From an uncultured Bacteroidales bacterium (GTDB taxonomy: Bacteria; Bacteroidota; Bacteroidia; Bacteroidales; Muribaculaceae), in NCBI GenBank assembly GCA_947644715.1, contig CANSAP010000006.1, forward strand, positions 19,339 through 83,338: 64,000 bases of DNA, written 5' to 3'. Position numbers and translations under genes: made by a program. The notes below the pieces were generated by a model that was given only the letters and a program-made list of their open reading frames with translations, had not been told where the DNA came from and did not search any database. Positions 44,538-52,392 of this stretch are shown one piece after another. How positions within the stretch are numbered: position 1 is the stretch's first letter; every line of letters begins with the position of its first letter.

Positions 44538-45128
44538 ATGGATAAATTAAGTTATGCATGGGGTCTGGCTATGGGCCAGCAGCTCCATGGCATGGGGGTC
44601 AATGACCTCGATGTTGAGAGCTATGCCGACGCCGTAAAGGCTGTCATGGACCGCACTGAACCCAAGATGAAACCTGAAGAGGCTCAGAAGCTTATCAACG
44701 AATATCTCCAGAAGCTTCAGGGCGAGATGGAGGCTGCCGCAAAGGCTGCCGGCCAGAAATTCCTGGCTGAGAACAAGACTAAGGAGGGTGTGCAGGAGAC
44801 TGCCTCCGGCCTTCAGTATATTGTTGAGAAGGAGGGCACCGGCGCCAAGCCCGGCGCTGAGGATGAGGTGACTGTGCACTACACCGGCAAGCTGCTTGAC
44901 GGCACTGTGTTCGACTCTTCCGTGAACCGCGGCGAGCCTGCAACCTTCCCCCTGAACCGCGTTATCCCCGGCTGGACCGAGGGTGTGCAGCTCATGAGCG
45001 AGGGCGCAAAGTATGTGTTCTTCATTCCCTCTGACCTGGCTTACGGTCCGCAGGGTGTGCCCAACGCAATCCCCCCTCACTCAACTCTGATTTTCGAGGT
45101 TGAGCTCCTGAAGGTTAACAAGAAATAA
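44538..45128 (+). CDS. FKBP-type peptidyl-prolyl isomerase
   Basis: A 196-residue PPIase with an N-terminal FKBP_N-like helical dimerisation region (about 1-90) and a C-terminal FKBP domain (about 95-195). The core carries [35 protein letters not shown] and the IPSDLAYGPQG/IPPHSTLIFEVELL end. No signal peptide is evident, so a cytoplasmic site is likely, although relatives are often periplasmic. It is the first of three FKBP-related genes here. Confidence 0.92.
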   Translation: MDKLSYAWGLAMGQQLHGMGVNDLDVESYADAVKAVMDRTEPKMKPEEAQKLINEYLQKLQGEMEAAAKAAGQKFLAENKTKEGVQETASGLQYIVEKEGTGAKPGAEDEVTVHYTGKLLDGTVFDSSVNRGEPATFPLNRVIPGWTEGVQLMSEGAKYVFFIPSDLAYGPQGVPNAIPPHSTLIFEVELLKVNKK

Positions 45129-45149
45129 TCGACTCATTCTTTGAGCATT

Positions 45150-45674
45150 ATGAAGAAATCCCTGATGATGGCTGCGGCCCTTGTGGCCGTGGCCGCTTCG
45201 GCTTGCTCAAGCAAGACGGAGAATGCCGACAGCGCAACAGCCGCTGCGGCCGAGACTGAGACTGTTGTGGAGGAGACCGTTGCCGCCGCTGACCCGCTGG
45301 CCGGCGTGGAGGTGGCCGTAGACACCACCGGCTACACCACTACCGAGAGCGGCCTTATGTATAAGGTAATCAAGGAGGGCAAAGGTGGCGACAAACCGAG
45401 CGCAACTGACAATGTAACAGTTCATTACACCGGCAAGCACCTCGACGGCACCGTGTTCGATTCATCTGTGGAACGCGGCGAACCCACTACATTCCCCTTG
45501 AACCGCGTAATCCCCGGTTGGACCGAGGGTGTGCAGCTCATGGGCGTAGGAGGCAAGTACCAGTTCATCATCCCCGCCAACTTGGCTTACGGCGAGCAGG
45601 GCACTCCCGGCGGCCCCATCAAGCCGAACGAAACCCTCTACTTCGAGGTTGAGCTGATTTCCATCGGCGAATAA
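45150..45674 (+). CDS. FKBP-type peptidyl-prolyl isomerase lipoprotein
   Basis: A 174-residue lipoprotein. Start ATG at 45150 ([21 protein letters not shown]) gives a lipobox ASAC. An Ala/Glu/Thr-rich linker (about 20-55) is followed by an FKBP domain: [47 protein letters not shown]. It begins 21 nt after the soluble FKBP and has the same [13 protein letters not shown] core. Periplasmic or outer-membrane anchored folding helper is inferred. Confidence 0.92.
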   Translation: MKKSLMMAAALVAVAASACSSKTENADSATAAAAETETVVEETVAAADPLAGVEVAVDTTGYTTTESGLMYKVIKEGKGGDKPSATDNVTVHYTGKHLDGTVFDSSVERGEPTTFPLNRVIPGWTEGVQLMGVGGKYQFIIPANLAYGEQGTPGGPIKPNETLYFEVELISIGE

Positions 45675-45718
45675 TGGCCACTGCCACGCGGAATATCCGC
45701 TTTCTGCAAGACGAATTA

Positions 45719-45750
45719 TTTGCATAGCTGAATGTAAATACGTAACTTTG
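45719..45750 (+). promoter_or_regulatory. Sigma-ABfr promoter
   Basis: The -33 TTTG (45719-45722), 20-nt spacer and -7 TAACTTTG (45743-45750) lie 39 nt before the small lipoprotein gene. Confidence 0.7.
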
Positions 45751-45789
45751 CAGGACGGATATTCCGTCATCGTTTATATAACACCGACT

Positions 45790-46041
45790 ATGACCAAGCA
45801 CATACTTGCATGCGGCCTTCTGCTGCTTTGTCTGACGGCCTGCAAGGGTCGCCATGCCGACGGCACCCCCACCGGAGAAACCGTGGAGGTGAACGTGGAG
45901 GCGATTGAAGCAGTTGAGATTCAACCGATTGAGGTGCAGGAGACTGCACCCGTGGCCTCCGACTCGCTGTCAGCGCCCGCGACTGTCGCCGACTCGGCTG
46001 CCGCTCCCGCCGTCCCGACTCTCACCGGTCGTCCGCAATAA
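45790..46041 (+). CDS. Small acidic lipoprotein
   Basis: An 83-residue lipoprotein. The ATG at 45790 gives MTKHILACGLLLLCLTACKG with lipobox LTAC; an upstream in-frame codon adds only non-signal sequence. The rest is low-complexity (VEVNVEAIEAVEIQPIEVQE, Ala/Pro/Val). No domain recognised. It lies 30 nt before the third FKBP-like gene. Confidence 0.7.
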   Translation: MTKHILACGLLLLCLTACKGRHADGTPTGETVEVNVEAIEAVEIQPIEVQETAPVASDSLSAPATVADSAAAPAVPTLTGRPQ

Positions 46042-46071
46042 GAAAATTTTTTCAACAAACTTCATACACAC

Positions 46072-46950
46072 ATGAAAATCAAATCACTGGCACTCTCCGC
46101 CATGGGCCTGATGCTGCTTGCCAGCTGCTCCGGCGGTTCCGACAAGAGCGCCCTCACCGACAAGTCTACCCCCACTGACTCCCTTTCATTCACTTTCGGA
46201 CAGATGGCTGCCATGCAGCGCGCCGTCTCTTTCGAGCAGGACAGCACTCTCAAGTCTGCCGACGCCCGCAAAGCCTATGACCAGGGCTTCGCCGACGGCT
46301 TCAAGCTCCTCAAGGCTGACAACGAAGGCTACAACAGCGGCCTTCTGCTCGGTCTCCAGCTCGCTATGCAGATGCAGGACCTGAACAAGAACACCGGCAT
46401 CGAGCTCAACCGCGACCTCGTGCTCAACGGCTTCAACGTGAGCGCTACCGACAGCGTTGACCCCACCGCCTATCAGAAGATTCAGGAGCGCGGCGCCCGC
46501 CTCATGTCTGCCATCATGGCCGACAAGGTGAAGGTAAAAGTTGACGAAGCTGCCAAGAAAGGAAACTACAAGAAAGAGGGCAACCTCTACTACATCCAGA
46601 ACAAAGCCGGCCAGGGCGCCAAGCTCACCACCGGCCAGCGCGCAGTCATCAAGCTCAACGTGCTCGACAAGAACCACAAGGAGCTGATGCCTAACATGAA
46701 GGACCAGGAGATGCCCTGGACCGTGGGTGACGGTCAGCTCCCCGTGCTCGACAAAGTTCTGCCCATGATGCAGGTAGGCTCCGCTTATGAAGTTATCGCA
46801 GGTCCGCAGCAGGCCTTCGGCGTGCAGGTGCCCCCGATGATTGATCAGAAAGAGCCGGTAATCATCACCGTAGAGGTTGTAAGCCTCGGCGACAGCGTAG
46901 CCGCTCCCGCTGCTCCTGCAGCTGCCCCGGCTCCCGCTCCCGCAAAATAA
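46072..46950 (+). CDS. FKBP-like lipoprotein with degenerate isomerase domain
   Basis: A 292-residue lipoprotein (LMLLASCSGG). The N-terminal half resembles FKBP_N/Mip dimerisation helices (SLSFTFGQMAAMQRA; KAYDQGFADGFKLL). The C-terminal half is FKBP-like but the substrate-pocket signature is weak: TGQRAVIKLNVLDKNHKELMP replaces HYTGxLxDGxxFD. Catalysis is therefore doubtful and a chaperone role is more likely. It ends with an Ala/Pro tail. A strong bidirectional hairpin follows. Confidence 0.78.
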   Translation: MKIKSLALSAMGLMLLASCSGGSDKSALTDKSTPTDSLSFTFGQMAAMQRAVSFEQDSTLKSADARKAYDQGFADGFKLLKADNEGYNSGLLLGLQLAMQMQDLNKNTGIELNRDLVLNGFNVSATDSVDPTAYQKIQERGARLMSAIMADKVKVKVDEAAKKGNYKKEGNLYYIQNKAGQGAKLTTGQRAVIKLNVLDKNHKELMPNMKDQEMPWTVGDGQLPVLDKVLPMMQVGSAYEVIAGPQQAFGVQVPPMIDQKEPVIITVEVVSLGDSVAAPAAPAAAPAPAPAK

Positions 46951-46965
46951 TTCCCAACAACCATA

Positions 46966-47008
46966 ATTAACGAGGGGTTGCGTCTCGATGGCGCAACCCC
47001 TCGTTAAT
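46966..47008. terminator. Bidirectional intrinsic terminator
   Basis: A perfect 17-bp stem (ATTAACGAGGGGTTGCG with its complement) around a short loop lies between convergent genes. A/T-rich stem ends serve as U-tracts on either strand. Confidence 0.9.
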
Positions 47009-47020
47009 ATTTCCGGTGAG

Positions 47021-47530
47021 TCACAGAAACGGGAGGAAGAACACGGTGCCCGAGCGGAGCCGACTGTCGGCACGCAGCGAGGCCAAAGCTTTTGAAATCT
47101 GGTTTTCAACGGTCTTTACCGACAAAGCCAGTTCGGCGGCAATCTGAGCATAAGTCATCCCGTCGCGCTTACTCATCAGGAAAATCTCACGCCGCCGCAC
47201 CGGGAGCGCATCAATCGCCTGCCAAAGGAGGGCATCCCGCTCAGAGGTGTCGATATCCTCCTCAGTCACGGGGCAGAAGTCCTCCCGGGGCAGCTCCTCC
47301 TCGCGACCTGAGCGGCGCAGCAGACTCAGAGCCGCGTTATGCACCGCGCGGTACATATATGCCTTCAGCGAAGCTATCTCCAACCCCGCCTCCAGCTTCG
47401 TCCAGACCTCCATAAAGGCTGACTGCACAATATCCTGAGCGGCATCCACATCCTCACATAAACGCAAGGCGTACATGCCCAGAGGCATGTACAACCTGTC
47501 ATATTCTTTTCGGAATTCGCGCGCGTTCAC
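47021..47530 (-). CDS. ECF-type RNA polymerase sigma factor (GTG start)
   Basis: A 169-residue group IV sigma factor. Region 2 (about 8-75: DVDAAQDIVQSAFMEVWTK, AYMYRAVHNAALSLL) binds core and -10. Region 4 (about 105-160: RREIFLMSKRDGMTYAQIA, ELALSVKTVENQISKALA) is the HTH. The GTG at 47530 is preferred since the next ATG would remove part of region 2. A TAACTTTG box sits 5 nt upstream, inside the end of the preceding gene, giving a separate and apparently leaderless message. Its likely anti-sigma is the protein at 51250-51714, four genes away in the same row. Confidence 0.9.
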   Translation of the reverse strand: MNAREFRKEYDRLYMPLGMYALRLCEDVDAAQDIVQSAFMEVWTKLEAGLEIASLKAYMYRAVHNAALSLLRRSGREEELPREDFCPVTEEDIDTSERDALLWQAIDALPVRRREIFLMSKRDGMTYAQIAAELALSVKTVENQISKALASLRADSRLRSGTVFFLPFL

Positions 47531-47535
47531 GGCTG

Positions 47536-47543
47536 CAAAGTTA
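47536..47543 (-). promoter_or_regulatory. Sigma-ABfr -7 box of the ECF sigma gene
   Basis: TAACTTTG on the minus strand overlaps the last codon of the DUF4249-like gene and ends 5 nt before the GTG start. Confidence 0.5.
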
Positions 47544-48623
47544 CTGATTTTTCATCTGTTCAACAATTAAATCCATCAACGGAATTTTCACCGTGAAGGG
47601 AGCCACGGCTGAAACCAATCCGGCCCCGGTGGAGACATTGCTCCAGGCAAACACCGGATCGGCCAGCCCGATACCACCCAGCGAACCTACGAGAGCATCG
47701 TTGGCCTCCCAGAGCGAAAGAACATGCTTGTAATAGGATTCGCTCACATGCTTCAGAGTAAGCTCCAGACAGCCGGCTTCTCTAACCTCCGGATCCCTTC
47801 CGGGATTGGAATAATGCACCGATATATCTGTCACCCGTAAACTCAGCGGATAATTCTTGCCGGATATCTGGCGGTCAGAGAAAATCGTATAGCCCCAGGT
47901 CTCGCCCAATGCGCTCTCAAGAGCTGAGACATGTTCGGTGAAGAGGGGTTCCCGCTCATAATCGAACCAGCAATTCACCGAAAAATGATTATAGCCATAG
48001 ATGGACTCCTCCGTCGAATATCCACCGCGGGACTTGGCTGTGAAGTCATAGTAATTGGTTTGGTCAGCAGGGTCAGTGAACCACAGCTTCAGATCCAGCT
48101 CCATATGGTATTCCCCGGCTTCGGGCACATCATCGATAGCCTCGCTCGGATAGGCATGAAAGTCCACAAATCTGATGTCGGTCTTGTCAATCTCCACCGG
48201 AAAGGGAACCGTAACCTCGGCCTGCGCCTCCCCATAGGTGGGGGAAACAGCCTCAAAGCGGATGCAGTCGCCGCTGCGGGGAATGTAGTCAGCCACATAC
48301 ATCAGCTGCTCGTCAGAGAAATACTCGCCCGGATTCCAGGGATGCACGATTACCTTTTTCTTCAGGCGCTCCCGAGGCTGACCGTTGACAATCAGCTGCA
48401 CATCGGCATCATCCACCTCGATGTTGAACTTACGGTCATTCGGGTGTCCGTCGCTCCATCGCCAGGTGCGGGTAACATAGAGCAGAATGGAGTCGCCGGG
48501 AGTGATGGTAGCGTCCATGCAGAGCACCGATTTCGACTCAATGTCAGGTTCAAAATCAGTAATGCAACTTGTGCAGAACAACAGCGGCAGCAGCGCCGCG
48601 CATATATGCTTCAGAATATCCAT
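47541..48623 (-). CDS. DUF4249-like lipoprotein
   Basis: A 360-residue lipoprotein with lipobox FCTSCITDFEPD, the usual DUF4249 start. The N-terminal Ig-like domain (SVLCMDATITPGDSILLYVTRT; DDADVQLIVNGQP) is followed by a mixed domain with WFTDPADQTNYYDFTAKS. DUF4249 proteins accompany TonB-dependent receptors, as here, where its start overlaps the receptor's end by 13 nt. A surface-exposed accessory to the receptor is inferred; substrate unknown. Confidence 0.85.
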   Translation of the reverse strand: MDILKHICAALLPLLFCTSCITDFEPDIESKSVLCMDATITPGDSILLYVTRTWRWSDGHPNDRKFNIEVDDADVQLIVNGQPRERLKKKVIVHPWNPGEYFSDEQLMYVADYIPRSGDCIRFEAVSPTYGEAQAEVTVPFPVEIDKTDIRFVDFHAYPSEAIDDVPEAGEYHMELDLKLWFTDPADQTNYYDFTAKSRGGYSTEESIYGYNHFSVNCWFDYEREPLFTEHVSALESALGETWGYTIFSDRQISGKNYPLSLRVTDISVHYSNPGRDPEVREAGCLELTLKHVSESYYKHVLSLWEANDALVGSLGGIGLADPVFAWSNVSTGAGLVSAVAPFTVKIPLMDLIVEQMKNQ

Positions 48624-51253
48624 GTGTAAGATACTGAGGGGATTATCGGAATTAGTTTTACTTTTTGGAATACAGGTTTGAGCACCTGGGTGTAATACTC
48701 GTCATAGTAGGAGTCATTGTCGGCATAATCGCGTATGACGGCTATCGTGTTCATATTGCAATAGGCGTTATAGAGCGAGAAGGTCCAATAGCCGTGGGCG
48801 GTGTTGCGACGGAAGCTGAGGTCCAGGCGGTGATAGAAGGGGAGCCGGTAATTATTGACATCCGTGCTGAGGAGCATGTCATAATGCCAAGGGCCGATAC
48901 CCGGATCATACCACAATTGAGTGGGGAGCGTGATGCGGTTGCCGCTCATGCCGGTCCAAGAGGCCGACGCCTCCCACTTCTTGTTGATTTTCCAATTGAC
49001 CATCACATTGATTTTGTGGCGGTTATCGAAGCGAGCCGGGAAAGGACGGCCATGGTTCTTGTCGGCATACTGACGGTCGGCCCACAGCAGCGAGTAGGCC
49101 ACATGACCGGTGAAGCGTCCCGTCTCCTTAGCCACCTTGAAATCAATACCCTTGGAGGTTCCGCATCCCGGAGTAAGCTTTGCATCCCACTGTGTCTCAG
49201 GGGGCAACAAATAATACTCATCGGCATATTCGAGCAGATTGCGCATCCATTTCCAATAGCCCTCCACCGAGAACGTGTAGGTATTATTCAGTGAATAATA
49301 AGCGCCCAAGGCAACCTTGTCAGCCGTCTGCGGCTTTTGGTCACCCACTACGGGCACCCATTGGTCCGTAGGAAGCGAAATCGAAGACTGAATGAGCTGG
49401 TGTACATACTGTACCGTGCGGGAATATCCCCCTTTCACCGTCAGGTCAGGGGTTATCTTCCAGCGTGCCGACAGACGAGGGGAAAGCCCTTGGTGCGTGC
49501 GTCCCTCAATGTTGAACAGAGAATAGTGCAATCCATAATTCACTCGCAGCGCATCGAATGGACGCCAGTCTCCGCCGGCATAGATGTTCATCTCATTGGC
49601 GTGATAAGTGCGCACGGACTCAGTAGTGATTGAATTCACCTCGCCGCTGCGCAGGACGCGCTCCGTGCGCGAGGGGAGAAACGAGTGTCGGGTATAGCCG
49701 GCACCGAAGCTCACCGTATGGGTCGGATGCGGATGCCAGTCGAAGTCGAGTTTGAGAATCCAGTCATGAATGTTGTTGCGTGAGGTGACCTTGTCATAAG
49801 TGGAATAATCCACCACATCCCCCTCACGCCAACCGGTCTCCTCGGAATGCGAAAGCGAAGAGCTGTAACGGGTGAAGGCACCGGTAAGCTCGCCGAAAAG
49901 CTTGGGAGTGAGCACATAATTCCATCCGGCAGAGGCCACTATGTTGCCCCAACGAAGGTTTGACTTCATGCGGTCAAGATCAGAGCAATACACATCCTTC
50001 TCATCCCAAGTCTGAGTGGTGCGCAGGTAATCTTCTCCATAATAGAACATTACGTAGGCGCGGCTGCGAGGCGAAAAGCGGTGATTGATTTTCGCATTCA
50101 AGTCAGTGAAAGCATAACCGAAACTCAATTTCTCCTCATTCGAGATGGCACTGAGAATCGCACAGGCCGGCAGCGTCAACACATCATACCAGGAACGGCG
50201 CACGGCCACGGAATAAGAGGTGTGGTCTTTCCATATCGGACCGTCGACATTAGCCGACACTGAGGTCAACCCAAGCTTCACCGAGCCGTGGTGCTCCTGC
50301 ATGGAGCCATCCTTGGTGTGCACATCCAGGTAGGAGGCCAGGCGCCCGTCATACTTGGCCGGGAATGAGGATTTGTAGAAATCAACGCTGCGCAGAGCCT
50401 CTGTGTTGAATGCCGAGAAGAGGCCGCCGAAGTGGTTTACCTGATACAGAGGAATGTTGTCGAGCATATAGAGATTCTCATCGGCATTGCCGCCATGCAC
50501 ATACATGCCTGCCATACCCTCCACTCCGGCCGATACACCCGGCTCCAGCTGCAGGGTCTTGATGACGTCACTCTCGCCGAAAATCACCGGAGTGCTCAGA
50601 ATGGAAGCCTTGGTGACATTCATCGCTCCTATCTCGGAGGCATTCAACGCCTGCGCCTTGCCCGGTGTGCCCACCACGGTCACCTCCTGAAGCATCTCTG
50701 CGGCAGGCTCCGGCTCCATCGTGAGGTCGAGCTGGCGGGAGGCAGTGAGCGCTATCGGCTCGGTCGTGACCGACTGATAGCCCAAGTAATTGAGTTTCAA
50801 TGACACCTCCCCGACCGGCAGGGTTATCGAATAAAAGCCCTGCGGATTGGTCATTACCCCGACACCATTGCCGGCATACACGGAAACTCCGGCCAGAGCT
50901 TCGCCCGTGCCTGCCTCGCGCACAAAACCACTGACAGTCACACGCTTGGGTGCCTTCGGCCTCTCGACTCTGAAAAGGGTGATATTCTTCCCCTTGACCC
51001 GATAGCCAATATCGGTGCCACGGAACATATCGTCGAGCACACTCTTCAGCGAGGCATCCTTGACATTGAGTGTAACCTTCATCCCACGGAGCAGGTCAGA
51101 GGAATAGATGAAGTTGCGCCCGGTCTCCTTCATCAGCGAAGCGAACACCTTGTCGGCAGGCATATTCCTGACACTCAATGTTATGCCGGCGCCATACGCC
51201 GCTGCGGCCACTGCCAGCATCATAGAAAAAACTAACGTCAGTCTGCGGCTCAT
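48611..51253 (-). CDS. TonB-dependent receptor with N-terminal STN signalling domain
   Basis: An 880-residue receptor. Signal peptide (MSRRLTLVFSMMLAVAAAAYG), STN domain (about 24-90: SVRNMPADKVFASLMKETGR, VLDDMFRGTDIGYRVKGKNI), carboxypeptidase-regulatory-like domain (about 105-190), plug (about 200-320: YMLDNIPLYQVNHFGGLFSAFN) and barrel to SVSYTWIF. STN domains normally contact an anti-sigma factor, which fits the FecR-like gene immediately upstream (start overlaps its stop, ATGA) and the ECF sigma downstream. Ligand unknown; PLYQVNHFGG with DUF4249 suggests a class distinct from SusC. Confidence 0.92.
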   Translation of the reverse strand: MSRRLTLVFSMMLAVAAAAYGAGITLSVRNMPADKVFASLMKETGRNFIYSSDLLRGMKVTLNVKDASLKSVLDDMFRGTDIGYRVKGKNITLFRVERPKAPKRVTVSGFVREAGTGEALAGVSVYAGNGVGVMTNPQGFYSITLPVGEVSLKLNYLGYQSVTTEPIALTASRQLDLTMEPEPAAEMLQEVTVVGTPGKAQALNASEIGAMNVTKASILSTPVIFGESDVIKTLQLEPGVSAGVEGMAGMYVHGGNADENLYMLDNIPLYQVNHFGGLFSAFNTEALRSVDFYKSSFPAKYDGRLASYLDVHTKDGSMQEHHGSVKLGLTSVSANVDGPIWKDHTSYSVAVRRSWYDVLTLPACAILSAISNEEKLSFGYAFTDLNAKINHRFSPRSRAYVMFYYGEDYLRTTQTWDEKDVYCSDLDRMKSNLRWGNIVASAGWNYVLTPKLFGELTGAFTRYSSSLSHSEETGWREGDVVDYSTYDKVTSRNNIHDWILKLDFDWHPHPTHTVSFGAGYTRHSFLPSRTERVLRSGEVNSITTESVRTYHANEMNIYAGGDWRPFDALRVNYGLHYSLFNIEGRTHQGLSPRLSARWKITPDLTVKGGYSRTVQYVHQLIQSSISLPTDQWVPVVGDQKPQTADKVALGAYYSLNNTYTFSVEGYWKWMRNLLEYADEYYLLPPETQWDAKLTPGCGTSKGIDFKVAKETGRFTGHVAYSLLWADRQYADKNHGRPFPARFDNRHKINVMVNWKINKKWEASASWTGMSGNRITLPTQLWYDPGIGPWHYDMLLSTDVNNYRLPFYHRLDLSFRRNTAHGYWTFSLYNAYCNMNTIAVIRDYADNDSYYDEYYTQVLKPVFQKVKLIPIIPSVSYTWIF

Positions 51254-51714
51254 CTCTCAATCGTAAGGTTAGTCCCCAATAATTCATTGATGGTGGCCAC
51301 GAGCTCCTCCGCCGTCCCCTCATAACTGAGGGTCAACCGGTTGGCATCATCGGCACTAAGTCCCGCCACCTTCACTCCATAGGTAGATTCAATCTCACTC
51401 ACTACAATATTCAATGGCGCATCAGAAAACTCAATGCGCTTCACTTCATTCACTGTATCAGGAGCGGTCTGCGGTGCGGTTGGTTCCGAAACAGGCTGCA
51501 CCACGGGTGCCGACTCAGGTTTTGACTCAGGTTTTGACACATAAGTATATACGGCGGCCGACACCAGCAACACGCCGGCAACGGCAGCAGCCACACTCAA
51601 TCGACGGCGCCACACACTGCGACCGCCACGGATGAACGAGTCATCCCTGCGGAACGCTCCCGGGCGGTAATGTCGCACCACAAAATCCAAAGAGTTCTTT
51701 ATCTTTTCAGTCAT
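51250..51714 (-). CDS. Short FecR-like anti-sigma factor
   Basis: A 154-residue single-pass membrane protein. N-terminal cytoplasmic segment (about 1-35), one transmembrane helix (VAAAVAGVLLVSAAVYTYV), a Pro/Glu/Ser-rich linker, then a C-terminal STN/DUF4974-like domain (IEFSDAPLNIVVSEIESTYG; LTLSYEGTAEELVATINELL). The usual central FecR domain is missing, so this is a compact form. It probably controls the ECF sigma at 47021-47530 and senses the STN domain of the receptor downstream. Confidence 0.78.
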   Translation of the reverse strand: MTEKIKNSLDFVVRHYRPGAFRRDDSFIRGGRSVWRRRLSVAAAVAGVLLVSAAVYTYVSKPESKPESAPVVQPVSEPTAPQTAPDTVNEVKRIEFSDAPLNIVVSEIESTYGVKVAGLSADDANRLTLSYEGTAEELVATINELLGTNLTIER

Positions 51715-51737
51715 AATAGAGAAAGTTGTCTACCCCA

Positions 51738-51763
51738 TAGACGCACCCTCCCCCGAATACCCC
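51738..51763 (-). promoter_or_regulatory. ECF-type promoter candidate of the receptor operon
   Basis: On the minus strand, GGGGTA (51758-51763) and CGTCTA (51738-51743) with a 14-nt spacer lie about 24 nt upstream of the anti-sigma ATG. The CGTC -10 is typical of ECF promoters, so autoregulation by the operon's own sigma factor is possible. No TAnnTTTG box is seen. Confidence 0.4.
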
Positions 51764-51783
51764 TATCCCTACTTCACAAAAAA

Positions 51784-51815
51784 TTTGTAACTCTAAAAAA
51801 ATATCCGTAACTTTG
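51784..51815 (+). promoter_or_regulatory. Sigma-ABfr promoter with a very long leader
   Basis: The -33 TTTG (51784-51787), 20-nt spacer and -7 TAACTTTG (51808-51815) are strong, but the next plus-strand gene starts 577 nt later. Confidence 0.75.
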
Positions 51816-52392
51816 CCTCCGCATAACGCTCGCAGAAGCCAAAAGAGGATTAGCGGGTGGGATGCCGACATATTATTAAGCGTTTATCCGACGCTCTTTC
51901 TTGACAATCGGAAATCTGGCAGTTTCTGTGAAACTGTTTAAGATTATGTCAATGAATTTTGAGAGGTGTTTTTGAGTGATTTTCGCGAGTGGAAGAGGGA
52001 GCATAGCGGGCTATGCGACCGATGAAACTCGGCGAAAAGCGCCAAAAACAGCCCCAAAGTTCATTGATAACGAGATAGATAAAAACTCTCGTCATAAGAT
52101 TAAACAGTTTCTAATCTCAGTCAAGAATGAAGCAGGGGGTAGATGCCCATGGGATGTGTAATACATTGTCCGTGCTGAGCTTCGCGAGAAGTATCGGCCG
52201 TGCTGACATTACATACCGGCGTGAGGCTTCTGCTTGCTGCTCGTTCTACTGAGATGGGCACATGCCAGAGCCTCCGATTGTGGAACGAGCCGCAGATACA
52301 GACACTTCACGCTTTTTCTTTTTCCAACTGTTAACCGCCATCCTCCGGAAAGTAGTGTCTCCGGCAACCGGCTCTAATTCACATCCCTTTCT
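51816..52392 (+). other. Long leader or non-coding RNA region, disrupted by a palindromic element
   Basis: No coding ORF is convincing in this stretch. A G-rich part (51845-51880, AGCGGGTGGGATGCC) and a later part (52133-52350, with AGATGCCCATGGGATG, CTTCGCGAGAAG and ACGCTTTTTCTTTTTCC) flank the repeat element at 51898-52127. The two flanks may originally have been one structured RNA into which the element inserted. I do not recognise an Rfam family. Confidence 0.4.
51898..52127. repeat. 230-bp palindromic intergenic element (copy C)
   Basis: Outer arms TTCTTGAC / GTCAAGAA, then GAAACTGTTTAAGATTATG with its near-complement (52093-52111), and an inner palindrome ending at the core GAGCATAGCGGGCTATGC (about 51998-52015). 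The centre, from TTTTCGCGAGT to ACTCGGCGAAAA, matches the element at 53277-53472. Confidence 0.82.

Noticed and set aside
51976..52161. 61-residue ORF within element C
   Set aside because: It covers the palindromic core, lacks family features and is not kept in the related elements.
51816..52392. tmRNA, RNase P RNA or 6S RNA in the long leader
   Set aside because: None of the conserved tmRNA or RNase P core motifs I know is visible. The region is reported only as unidentified.
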